Positions 23,980 to 32,015 of a stretch of DNA of 32,978 nucleotides are shown here, piece after piece. Each line of letters begins with the position of its first letter. Position 1 is the first letter of the stretch. Made by a program: the position numbers and the translations under genes. Source of the DNA: Candidatus Nanopelagicaceae bacterium (GTDB taxonomy: Bacteria > Actinomycetota > Actinomycetes > Nanopelagicales > Nanopelagicaceae); the NCBI GenBank assembly GCA_009691185.1, contig SHVD01000007.1, forward strand, positions 1 through 32,978. The letters run 5' to 3'. Below the pieces are notes generated by a model. It did not search any database and was not told the DNA's origin. It saw only the letters and a program-made list of their open reading frames with translations.

Positions 23980-24686
23980 TTTTCACCCTCTTCTGCAATT
24001 GCGTAATTAGTAATCGCAGTACGTGCATCCCATAGTTCTGGAAAGAAAGTAAAATTATTTAGTCTCGATAATATTTCAACTGGTGTTCCTTGAGTACCTG
24101 AAACTTTTAATCCAATACTTCTCTCAACCACTTTAAAATGTCTATGTCGCCAGAGATACATTCGCTCATCTAGTTCAATTAGTGACTCTGCCAGGAGGTA
24201 AAGATCTTCAAACTCAGTATGGCGAATAAATAATTGAATTAAATCAATTTTTTCGACCCCAAGTAACCGATTAAACTCCACTCCCAGAGGTGGAATAGCT
24301 TTACGAATTGAATTCATACCAGGTGAATCAAAGCCTGAGCCATGACCAAGTGCCCGGCGAACTTGTTGGTAATCCCATGGTGACATCTGCTCCAACATAT
24401 CTAATGACTCATGGCAATACTTAATTGCTAAAAGAATTCTTGGGAAAAGCCGTAGTGCTGATCTAATTTGATTATCTTTCAAATATGCAGCTGCCTGCCC
24501 CGCCTCTGCCGAGGCATGCTTTAACCACAACTCTGAAGTTTGATGAACAACTGTAAACAAGAGTTCATCTCGGTGCTTCCAAGATTCCTTTACCGGTTGT
24601 AATTGAAGCAGCTCACTTAACTTCAGGTATCTTTCATAATCACTTTTACCAACACCGTCTAGAATTTGATCTGGACCATAGCTCAT
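23976..24686 (-). CDS. kynA: Tryptophan 2,3-dioxygenase (compact, divergent form)
   Basis: 236 aa heme dioxygenase, shorter than most bacterial enzymes (about 260-300 aa). The family opening YERYLKLSELLQLQP and HRDELLFTVVHQTSELWLKH place the active-site Phe and distal His (Phe51/His55 in Xanthomonas). Tyr and Arg of DYQQVRRALG match the carboxylate contacts Tyr113/Arg117. The proximal His is in WRHRHFKVVERSIG, and Thr of the GTGGSSG loop persists in SGTQGTPV. The normally invariant SGFQSxQFR segment is changed to SGFDSPGMN, and GTGGSSG is altered too. So it should still cleave an indole carrying a carboxylate, with tryptophan to N-formylkynurenine most likely, while pocket changes could admit another indole acid. 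It follows an SDR by 37 nt. Confidence 0.85.
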   Translation of the reverse strand: MSYGPDQILDGVGKSDYERYLKLSELLQLQPVKESWKHRDELLFTVVHQTSELWLKHASAEAGQAAAYLKDNQIRSALRLFPRILLAIKYCHESLDMLEQMSPWDYQQVRRALGHGSGFDSPGMNSIRKAIPPLGVEFNRLLGVEKIDLIQLFIRHTEFEDLYLLAESLIELDERMYLWRHRHFKVVERSIGLKVSGTQGTPVEILSRLNNFTFFPELWDARTAITNYAIAEEGEN

Positions 24687-24723
24687 GCTCGCTTACTCCT
24701 AACGTTTAACCGAACCCGTGCCA

Positions 24724-25500
24724 TCAATTTGGCATCATTCTGCCACCATTAACATCTAGAACAATACCCGTAATATAAGAAGCCTCACTGCTAGCTAGAA
24801 ATAAAACCGGATCGGCGCATTCTTGTAAACTCGGCATTCGCCCAAGTGGAATAGCATTGATCACTTCAGCCTGTTCACTTTCAGACATTTCACTAAACAT
24901 ACCCTCTAATCGATTGGTCAGAAATAAACCAGGCGCAATCGAATTTACTCTGATATTAAACTCACCTAATTCCTTTGCTAATCGCCTGGTCAATCCTAGG
25001 ATTGCTGCTTTTGCAGCGGCGTAGGCAACCCCAGTGACTGGACTTGCACTCCTTCCGCCGATAGAGGAAAAGGTAATAATGCAACCACCACCAGATTTTT
25101 TCATATAAGGAACCACCGCTTTAGCGCAATTAAAAGTACCCTTTACATTGACATCTAGAACTAGATCTAAATCTATTTCAGTTATCTGTTCTAAATCTCT
25201 TGGTGTCCCTAATGAGCCACCAGCTGCTGCAACTAAGACATCAACTCCACCGAGTGATTGGGCAAGCTCCGCGACGGATTGGTCCACCAATTTAGAATCG
25301 CGAACATCAACTTGCCGGCCTACTACAACTGACCCAGTTGATTTATATTTATCAAGTATGAGATTGATCGCATCAATATTTGAATCTAGGATTCCAACTT
25401 TTGCGCCCTGGGTTATAAAGGTAGCGGCGATTACACTCCCAAGACCGCCTGCTCCTCCTGAGATAAGGACACTTTTGTCCTTAAAGCGTTGCAGTGTCAT
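24724..25500 (-). CDS. SDR, classical type, upstream of the dioxygenase
   Basis: 258 aa from ATG 25500, preceded by TTAGG at close spacing; an in-frame GTG at 25521 would add seven residues. Cofactor motif ISGGAGGLGSVIA, an AAAGGS variant at the NAG position, catalytic Ser in ITFSSIGGRSAS, Tyr/Lys in YAAAKAAILGL, and an ending ITGIVLDVNGGRMMP. An Asp after the second strand (GILDSN) favours NAD. It forms a two-gene leftward unit with the tryptophan dioxygenase and is divergent from the ACMR-like flavoprotein. It may oxidise or reduce a hydroxy/oxo ring carbon of the dearomatised product, but nothing in the sequence fixes the substrate. Confidence 0.8.
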   Translation of the reverse strand: MTLQRFKDKSVLISGGAGGLGSVIAATFITQGAKVGILDSNIDAINLILDKYKSTGSVVVGRQVDVRDSKLVDQSVAELAQSLGGVDVLVAAAGGSLGTPRDLEQITEIDLDLVLDVNVKGTFNCAKAVVPYMKKSGGGCIITFSSIGGRSASPVTGVAYAAAKAAILGLTRRLAKELGEFNIRVNSIAPGLFLTNRLEGMFSEMSESEQAEVINAIPLGRMPSLQECADPVLFLASSEASYITGIVLDVNGGRMMPN

Positions 25501-25642
25501 GTACCTAACATTAACTGCCACATGGATTTATTCCAATCTACTCATGGCGGGGTAGCAAAAAATATATCGCTAGCCTAGTATTCTCGTATTAGATTGAGTG
25601 CAGCGTGGCAATAAAGCATAAGTGAGAGGCCCACACAGGCGT

Positions 25643-28039
25643 ATGAAGATTGTTTGTATTGGCGGTGGCGCTGCTGGTCTGTATTTTTCAATTTTGATGA
25701 AAAAACAAGACCCTCTTCATGAAATTACGGTGATTGAACGTAATCGCCCTTATGACACCTTTGGTTGGGGAGTAGTTTTTTCTGATGCCACCCTCTCAAA
25801 TTTTGTAAAAGCGGATGAGCACACAGCCCGCACTATTTTGCAATCCTTCAACCATTGGGATGATATTGATGTTCGAATCAAAGGTAAGAGCATGATCTCG
25901 GGTGGTCATGGTTTTTGTGGAATTGGCAGAAAGCGCTTGCTAAACATCTTACAAGAGCGAGCAGAAGCACTTGGTGTCAATTTAGTTTTTGAAACAGATG
26001 TTAAAGATGATCAAGAAATTGCCGTTCAGTACGATGCCGATTTGGTGATCGCCTCGGATGGTTTAAATTCAGCAATCCGAACAAAATATTCAGCCACTTA
26101 TAAGCCTGATATCGATACTCGCGTATGTCGCTTTGTTTGGCTGGGGACAAAAAAAGTGTTTAAAGATTTTACATTTTCCTTTATTGAGACAAAATTTGGT
26201 TGGTTTCAAGCACATATCTATCAATTTGATGGCGATACCTCAACATTCATAATAGAAACTCCTGAGGATGTTTGGCAACGTTCAGGTCTGCAAGATATGA
26301 GTCAAGAAGAGGCGATCGCATTTTGTGAAGATTTGTTTGCAAAAGATTTAGAAGGTGCCAAACTAATGAGTAATTCAGCGCACTTAAGGGGCTCCACAAA
26401 TTGGATCAAATTCCCTCGAGTTATTTGTGAGAATTGGACGCAATGGAACAATATCAACGGCAAGGATGTGCCAGTTGTACTCATGGGCGATTCGGCTCAT
26501 ACCGCGCACTTTTCAATTGGCTCTGGCACCAAACTTGCCATGGAGGATGCCATTGATTTCGCTGGATTCTTAAAGGAGCTAGGGGATCGAAGCATGCAGA
26601 ATATTTTGGCTGACTACCAAGAGGTTCGAGGGGTAGAAGTAATAAAGATTCAAAACGCTGCGAGAAATGCGATGGAGTGGTTTGAAAATGCTGGGCAATA
26701 CACTGGGATGGAGCCTGAGCAGTTTAACTACTCACTTCTAACCAGAAGTCAAAGAATTACCCATGAAAATTTGAAGTTACGTGATGCCAATTATGTTGCT
26801 GAGTATGAGAAGTGGTTTGCGACAAAAGCATTTGCCGATGCAGGTTTGCCCCTGCCAAAATCAGGAGCTCAGATTCCACCGATGTTTACCCCATATAAAG
26901 TTCGTGATCTAGTCTTACAAAATAGAATTGTGGTCTCACCGATGGCGCAATATTCAGCTGTTGATGGTCTGCCATCTGATTATCACCTTGTTCATCTTGG
27001 TGCGCGGGCAATGGGTGGCGCGGCGCTAGTGATGACTGAAATGACCTGCACCTCAGCAGATGCTCGAATTACCCCAGGATGTCCTGGGATTTATACGCCA
27101 GAGCAATTAAATGGGTGGAAGCGAATTGTTGATTTTGTCCACACTAGTACTCAGGCGAAAATTGGAATTCAAATTGGTCATGCTGGTGGAAAGTCTTCGA
27201 CTCGTCTGGCTTGGGAAGGTATAGATCAGCCGCTGAAAGAAGGAAATTGGCCGATCATCTCCGCCTCAGCAACACAATATCTTGAAGGTGTCTCACAAAC
27301 TGCTCGTGAAATGACACGTGAAGATATGGATAGAGTTAAATCAGATTTCATTGCCGCCACTAAAGCAGCTGAAGAAGCAGGTTTTGATTGGCTAGAGTTA
27401 CATGCCGCACACGGCTATCTACTCTCTTCATTCATCTCACCTTTAACAAATTTGCGCACAGATGAGTACGGCGGTTCATTAGAAAATAGGATCAAATACC
27501 CAATTGAAGTATTCAAAGCTATTCGTGCAGTTTGGCCAGCAGGTAAACCAATAAGTGTAAGAATCTCGGCTCATGACTGGACAGTTGGTGGAACTACTCC
27601 GGATGATGCTGTTGAAATTGCCCGGGCATTTAAAAATGCTGGGGCTGACATAATCGATTGCTCATCAGGTCAAGTTAGCAAGAAAGAAAAACCTATCTTT
27701 GGTCGTACATTTCAAACTCCATTTGCAGATCGGATAAAGAATCAGGTCGGTATTGCCACAATTGCAGTAGGTGCAATATTTGATGCTGATAGTGCCAATA
27801 CAATTATTGCTGCTGGGCGAGCTGATCTATGTGCAGTAGCACGGCCACACCTTGCAAATCCAGCCTGGATTTTAAATGAAGCTGCCAAGAGTGGCTACAC
27901 AAACATGCCTTGGCCAAAACAATATGTAGCAGCAAAAATCCAACTAGAACGTAATTTAGAGAAAGAAAAGCAACAGGCGGCGGTGGCAAAAAACTCGATG
28001 ACCTTTGAGCAGATTACGCAGAACTTTAATACGCTTTAA
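25643..28039 (+). CDS. Bifunctional 2-aminobenzoyl-CoA monooxygenase/reductase (ACMR)-type flavoprotein
   Basis: 798 aa from ATG 25643; GTG 25622 is in frame but the FAD fold begins right at MKIVCIGGGAAGLY. Residues 1 to about 400 are a group A FAD monooxygenase: GxGxxG, the DG motif in ASDGLNSAIR, and the GD motif in LMGDSAHTAHFSIGSGTKLA. From about 413 an old yellow enzyme domain follows: FTPYKVRDLVLQNRIVVSPM, MTEMTCTSADAR, IQIGHAGGKSS, HAAHGYLLSSFISPLTNLR and DEYGGSLENR. The size and order match the 87-kDa Azoarcus ACMR. That enzyme hydroxylates anthraniloyl-CoA and reduces it to the non-aromatic 2-amino-5-oxocyclohex-1-ene-1-carbonyl-CoA. A salicyloyl-CoA 5-hydroxylase activity is the main alternative. 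The stop codon overlaps that of iorB. Confidence 0.88.
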   Translation: MKIVCIGGGAAGLYFSILMKKQDPLHEITVIERNRPYDTFGWGVVFSDATLSNFVKADEHTARTILQSFNHWDDIDVRIKGKSMISGGHGFCGIGRKRLLNILQERAEALGVNLVFETDVKDDQEIAVQYDADLVIASDGLNSAIRTKYSATYKPDIDTRVCRFVWLGTKKVFKDFTFSFIETKFGWFQAHIYQFDGDTSTFIIETPEDVWQRSGLQDMSQEEAIAFCEDLFAKDLEGAKLMSNSAHLRGSTNWIKFPRVICENWTQWNNINGKDVPVVLMGDSAHTAHFSIGSGTKLAMEDAIDFAGFLKELGDRSMQNILADYQEVRGVEVIKIQNAARNAMEWFENAGQYTGMEPEQFNYSLLTRSQRITHENLKLRDANYVAEYEKWFATKAFADAGLPLPKSGAQIPPMFTPYKVRDLVLQNRIVVSPMAQYSAVDGLPSDYHLVHLGARAMGGAALVMTEMTCTSADARITPGCPGIYTPEQLNGWKRIVDFVHTSTQAKIGIQIGHAGGKSSTRLAWEGIDQPLKEGNWPIISASATQYLEGVSQTAREMTREDMDRVKSDFIAATKAAEEAGFDWLELHAAHGYLLSSFISPLTNLRTDEYGGSLENRIKYPIEVFKAIRAVWPAGKPISVRISAHDWTVGGTTPDDAVEIARAFKNAGADIIDCSSGQVSKKEKPIFGRTFQTPFADRIKNQVGIATIAVGAIFDADSANTIIAAGRADLCAVARPHLANPAWILNEAAKSGYTNMPWPKQYVAAKIQLERNLEKEKQQAAVAKNSMTFEQITQNFNTL

Positions 28040-29637
28040 ACAACAAGCAGCTCGCGCAGCTTACTTCCATCCTCATCAGCAAGAGCAGCGATCCGAAGTT
28101 CTTTAACTCTTAACGCTGCATTGGCATTATTTGCAACTTTATCTGCCTCATCCATAATTGATGTGAAATTACGCCAGCCATTTCGATGGGTATCACCATA
28201 TCCTTTGATTACATTTGCACACTCGGCTACTTCACAAGCTAAGTCATAATTCACTGGTGTGAATTTTTTTATTCTGCCCAGCCAAATTTCAATGCGCTCT
28301 TGTTCTAAATTAAAACGTAATGAGCGAGGGCGGATTGGTTTGAGCCGAGATAATGTGTAAAGAAGTAGGTATCCACCGATAGAGGCAGTATTCAAAATCA
28401 TGCCATTTTGGGTAATTTTTTCAATAATTTTTGTAACAGGTTTTGTTCGCAAGATCCATTTGCCGATAGGAGTAGGCAGCGTATCTGCAATCTCCTCTGA
28501 CATAGGATGTAAATACTCCCGCACCTCCATAATTTGTTCATCATTTATCCGAGCCTCTTTACTCACTCGATTGAATCTACTGCCCCGTGTTTTTAAATCT
28601 GCAACCCTGATTGTGTCCTCATATGTCATCCATAGTGCGGTGTATCTAGCAGTTTCATTAAGTAAGCGAGCAGTACCATTTCCATGATCACTCTCTAATT
28701 GAATCAAATCATGTACTCGGGTTAAGTACTGGCGGGCATATTTAATACTCTGATAATCCGCCGTTCTTTTTATTCCATTTACAGCCATTACTCGAACTGA
28801 CTCAGGAAAATCACGTTTTATTTCATCCGCTAATTCTTTGAGTTTACTTCCCACTGCAGAGGATGGATCAGCAATTATTTTTAGTTGATCTGCTGGGGAA
28901 ATCTCACCTGGAGTAACAGGACGAGCGCTAATCTCAATTGGTATACCTGAGGTTTTTGCCCTGCTTTGATCTTTAACAATCGTTTCAGCAATCTCAAAAC
29001 TTTTATCAAAAGCAGCAACTGAAGTCTTAACTCCAACGCCTCCTCGTTCAATTGCCTCAATAAAGTGCTGACGTTCAAAGGGTAATGTGCCACTGCCAGC
29101 GATTGCACCGAAAAGTGCAGCTGAAATTACACTTGAGGTATCTTCTGCGACCTGTGCAAAATCTGCAGCAATTAAATTTTTGGCTGATTCCTTAGCCGAC
29201 TTTAAAATTGCCTCTGAGTCAACTCGCCCATCACCTGATGCTGTTCGCTCAGTCATCGAATAGACACGATTAGTTGATGCAATCAAAGTTGTTACATCAG
29301 CAGTTACAAAACCTCTACTGATTGCTCTACCTGCCTCCATTAATTCTGAGGCTACGACAATATCTACTTCACCCGGTGTTGCCATGGTGCTTAAAATTGG
29401 TTCATGAACACCTAGTTTGCCTTGGCCATCATCTGGATAAAACTCAAGGTAATACACAGTTGTTCCGGTTCGTTGCGCTACACCTGGTACCGAAGTTGTT
29501 TGAGCGAAATAACCATTTCGCTCTGCCATATCAATTGCCCAATCAGCCAATACACCGCCGCCTTCACCGCCCATGGCAAGAAGTGCCAATGTGATTGGAC
29601 GATTTTGTGGTGACTTTAAATTAGGCTTCAATTCCAA
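28036..29637 (-). CDS. iorB: Indolepyruvate:ferredoxin oxidoreductase beta subunit, extended form
   Basis: 533 aa. The first about 200 residues are the gamma-type 2-oxoacid oxidoreductase domain: LALLAMGGEGGGVLADWAI, TTSVPGVAQRTGTTVYYLE and SELMEAGRAISRGFVT. The rest is a long mostly helical extension (including TARYTALWMTYEDTIRVADLK and PLRPRSLRF-like KPIRPRSLRF) seen in the two-domain IorB proteins of bacteria. Together with IorA it should convert an aryl-pyruvate such as indolepyruvate, CoA and oxidised ferredoxin to the aryl-acetyl-CoA, CO2 and reduced ferredoxin. The start lies 17 nt inside the iorA 3' end, so translation is coupled. Confidence 0.88.
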   Translation of the reverse strand: MELKPNLKSPQNRPITLALLAMGGEGGGVLADWAIDMAERNGYFAQTTSVPGVAQRTGTTVYYLEFYPDDGQGKLGVHEPILSTMATPGEVDIVVASELMEAGRAISRGFVTADVTTLIASTNRVYSMTERTASGDGRVDSEAILKSAKESAKNLIAADFAQVAEDTSSVISAALFGAIAGSGTLPFERQHFIEAIERGGVGVKTSVAAFDKSFEIAETIVKDQSRAKTSGIPIEISARPVTPGEISPADQLKIIADPSSAVGSKLKELADEIKRDFPESVRVMAVNGIKRTADYQSIKYARQYLTRVHDLIQLESDHGNGTARLLNETARYTALWMTYEDTIRVADLKTRGSRFNRVSKEARINDEQIMEVREYLHPMSEEIADTLPTPIGKWILRTKPVTKIIEKITQNGMILNTASIGGYLLLYTLSRLKPIRPRSLRFNLEQERIEIWLGRIKKFTPVNYDLACEVAECANVIKGYGDTHRNGWRNFTSIMDEADKVANNANAALRVKELRIAALADEDGSKLRELLVV

Positions 29638-31786
29638 CTAACCGTCTATCAATTCCCCGCTGAAGTGAGCCGATAATAAGATTCCTAGCTTTTGATTTAC
29701 TGCGATCCCAAATTGAGGGATTACTTATGGCGGAAGTTTTATAAAAAGAGGGACACAAAACAGCCGCATGTGCAGCCTCACCACACAGGCCACAACCTAC
29801 GCATGTGTTGAGAATTGTTGCAACTGGATCTTTGCGCATCAAGTCTGGGTTGGCAGCAATAGTCAGGGATGGACAACCATTAATTCGAATGCATGAGTGA
29901 TCTCCAGTGCAAGTATCTGGATCGATGCCAAATCTCTCTCGGACAACTCGCTTACCCTCTTTAATCTTTTTTGCCGTGATCGGCCGCTCACGTCTAGTTT
30001 TATTTAAAGTACACTCACTTTGCGCAACAATTACCTTAGGACCTTGCTCTTTGGTGGTTAATGCATCTTTAAATAACTTTTTCATCTCATTTACTTTAAA
30101 TGTGTTTGAGACAGTTTTTGCCCATTCAACTCCAACACCTCGCACAGCTCTTTCGATGGGATGTTTGGTCGAGCGAATCTCACTTGAGGCTGAGGATGAG
30201 AGTATGTCTTGTCCGCCAGTAGCCGCGCTGTAGGCGTTATCAACGACTACTACCAAACCATCGTTTTTATTAAATACTGCGTTACCAATTCCGCTAGTTA
30301 ATCCATTATGCCAAAAACCACCATCACCCATAAAACTAATGGTTCGCTTTTCACTTGTGGGGTCATGAAGTGCTGCCGCACCCGCTGCGCCTAAGCCATA
30401 CCCCATGGTGGTTGCGCCAATATTAAACGGTGGCAAGATTGAAAAAAGATGGCAACCAATATCTGCAGAAATATGATGCTTGCCAGTCTCTCGCTCTGCC
30501 AGCTTTAGCGCCGTAAAAATTGGTCGCTCTGGACAACCAGTACAAAATGATGGTGGCCGTCCATGAATCTGTTCAGTTGGTGGATTCGACTTTATTGAGT
30601 TCGGCTTATCACCCATTGGGGTGACGATTGCCGGTAAATTACCTTCATTTAATAATTGTGGACCAAATTTTCTAACAAACTCTAAAATCCCCTTAATGAC
30701 TGCAGCAGGTGTGTACTCACCAGCTACTGGTAACAAATCTTTTCCATGCAAAGCGGTATCAACGCCAGCTCGGCGCAAAATTGCATTTATATTTTGCTCA
30801 ATATAGTCAGGTTGCCCCTCCTCAACGAGCAGGATTCCCCGCTTGCTGCTGGCAAAGGCAACAACCTCATCATCAACAATTGGGTAGGTCACATTGAGGA
30901 TGTAAAGCGGAATTTTACTATTTCCATAAACATCAGAAAGACCAAGCAGTTGTAGCGCCCGAATCACTGTGTTGTAAAGCCCACCTTGCATCACTATTCC
31001 AAAATCCTCTGCTCCGTCAGCAAATAACTCATTAATTTTGTTATCTTTAATAAACTTAACCGCAGCAGGCCAGCGTTTAGTGATTTTTTCTTGCTCATGT
31101 AAGAAACTTGCTGGTGGTAACACAATTCGGTTGGTATCACGAACTGGATTCTCCATTGCGTGACGTAAAGTAAAGGAAGGTTTGATATTGTCTTTCGCAA
31201 TAAAGCGACCGTGTAGGTGACATGAGCGCAAGCGAAGTTGCAACATGACTGGTGAATTACTTGCCTCCGAAAGCCTAAACCCAATATCGACTGAGTCAAC
31301 AATTGCAGTTAAGTTCGGCCGCGGATCTAGTAACCAAATCTGAGATTTCATTGCAAACGCATGAGAGCGCTCCTGCATAATCGATGAGCCTTCTCCGTAA
31401 TCCTCACCAACAATAATTAACGCCCCACCAGTTACACCACCTGATGCCAAATTTGCTAATGCATCTGAAGCCACATTTGTACCAACAGTGGACTTAAAGG
31501 TTACCGCACCCCTTAATGGGTAATGAACAGATGCTGCCAACGATGCAGCAGCGGTCGCCTCTGAAGCGCTATTTTCAAAATGAACTCCTAGCTCATCTAA
31601 GATTTCTTTTGCATCACCTAGCACATCCATTAAATGTGAAATAGGTGCGCCTTGGTAGCCACCTACATAAGCAACGCCAGATTGAAGAAGTGCTTTGGTA
31701 ACAGCAAGAATTCCTTCGCCATTAAACTCTTCACCAGCTGAGGCACGCAACTTTCCTACCTCTGTTGCAAATGAGCGCTCAGCCAT
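29621..31786 (-). CDS. iorA: Indolepyruvate:ferredoxin oxidoreductase alpha subunit
   Basis: 721 aa. The N-terminal pyrimidine domain carries GVAYVGGYQGAPISHL. The central CTGCPERPIFTAL leads to the TPP-binding half with DIGCHLFSILPPF, FMGDGGFWHNGLTSG and VVVVDNAYSAATGG (the GDG...N motif). The C-terminus (about 625-680) holds cysteine clusters for [4Fe-4S] centres: CTGDHSCIRINGC and CVGCGLCGEAAHAAVLC. Spacing in the first cluster is unusual but close to bacterial relatives. The ATG has a GGGGGAC ribosome site and a TATTCT -10 candidate at 31809-31804. It transcribes leftward with iorB and is divergent from the cyclase-family hydrolase. In an organism degrading aromatics aerobically it supplies reduced ferredoxin and an aryl-acetyl-CoA without ATP. 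Confidence 0.9.
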   Translation of the reverse strand: MAERSFATEVGKLRASAGEEFNGEGILAVTKALLQSGVAYVGGYQGAPISHLMDVLGDAKEILDELGVHFENSASEATAAASLAASVHYPLRGAVTFKSTVGTNVASDALANLASGGVTGGALIIVGEDYGEGSSIMQERSHAFAMKSQIWLLDPRPNLTAIVDSVDIGFRLSEASNSPVMLQLRLRSCHLHGRFIAKDNIKPSFTLRHAMENPVRDTNRIVLPPASFLHEQEKITKRWPAAVKFIKDNKINELFADGAEDFGIVMQGGLYNTVIRALQLLGLSDVYGNSKIPLYILNVTYPIVDDEVVAFASSKRGILLVEEGQPDYIEQNINAILRRAGVDTALHGKDLLPVAGEYTPAAVIKGILEFVRKFGPQLLNEGNLPAIVTPMGDKPNSIKSNPPTEQIHGRPPSFCTGCPERPIFTALKLAERETGKHHISADIGCHLFSILPPFNIGATTMGYGLGAAGAAALHDPTSEKRTISFMGDGGFWHNGLTSGIGNAVFNKNDGLVVVVDNAYSAATGGQDILSSSASSEIRSTKHPIERAVRGVGVEWAKTVSNTFKVNEMKKLFKDALTTKEQGPKVIVAQSECTLNKTRRERPITAKKIKEGKRVVRERFGIDPDTCTGDHSCIRINGCPSLTIAANPDLMRKDPVATILNTCVGCGLCGEAAHAAVLCPSFYKTSAISNPSIWDRSKSKARNLIIGSLQRGIDRRLVGIEA

Positions 31787-31950
31787 GTGTCCCCCAAATA
31801 CCTAGAATAGGCCAGCCCAAGTGGCCATTCCTGAATCCTTGCATGAATGCGAATGCATGTCTAGGGATATTCTGCCATAGTAGGTTGTGCTTTCAACAAC
31901 ACAGGCAGTGCTTAGTTTTTGGCTGAAGGCATAGAAATTTGCTGTTCTCA

Positions 31951-31975
31951 GTACTAGTATCTAGTTTTGTACTAG
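31951..31975. promoter_or_regulatory. Direct repeat GTACTAG ... GTACTAG in the iorA/cyclase divergent promoter region
   Basis: GTACTAG occurs at 31951-31957 and again at 31969-31975, an 18-nt period, with CTAG half-sites also around 31961. It lies 41-65 nt upstream of the cyclase-family ATG, inside the 229-nt divergent gap (31787-32015). Position and spacing suit an operator for a dimeric regulator or overlap with a core promoter. No regulator gene is in the window. The rest of the gap shows only an imperfect GAATGC repeat near 31845-31855. Confidence 0.35.
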
Positions 31976-32015
31976 CTCGACTTGGTCGATTAAAAACCCT
32001 ACTAGAGGAGTAGAT

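Noticed and set aside
23976-24686. Idea that the dioxygenase has lost the Arg that binds the tryptophan carboxylate
   Set aside because: The changed Arg is in SGFQSxQFR. The carboxylate contact (Arg117 in Xanthomonas) is the Arg of the earlier YxxFR motif, which is kept here as DYQQVR, so carboxylate binding is probably intact.
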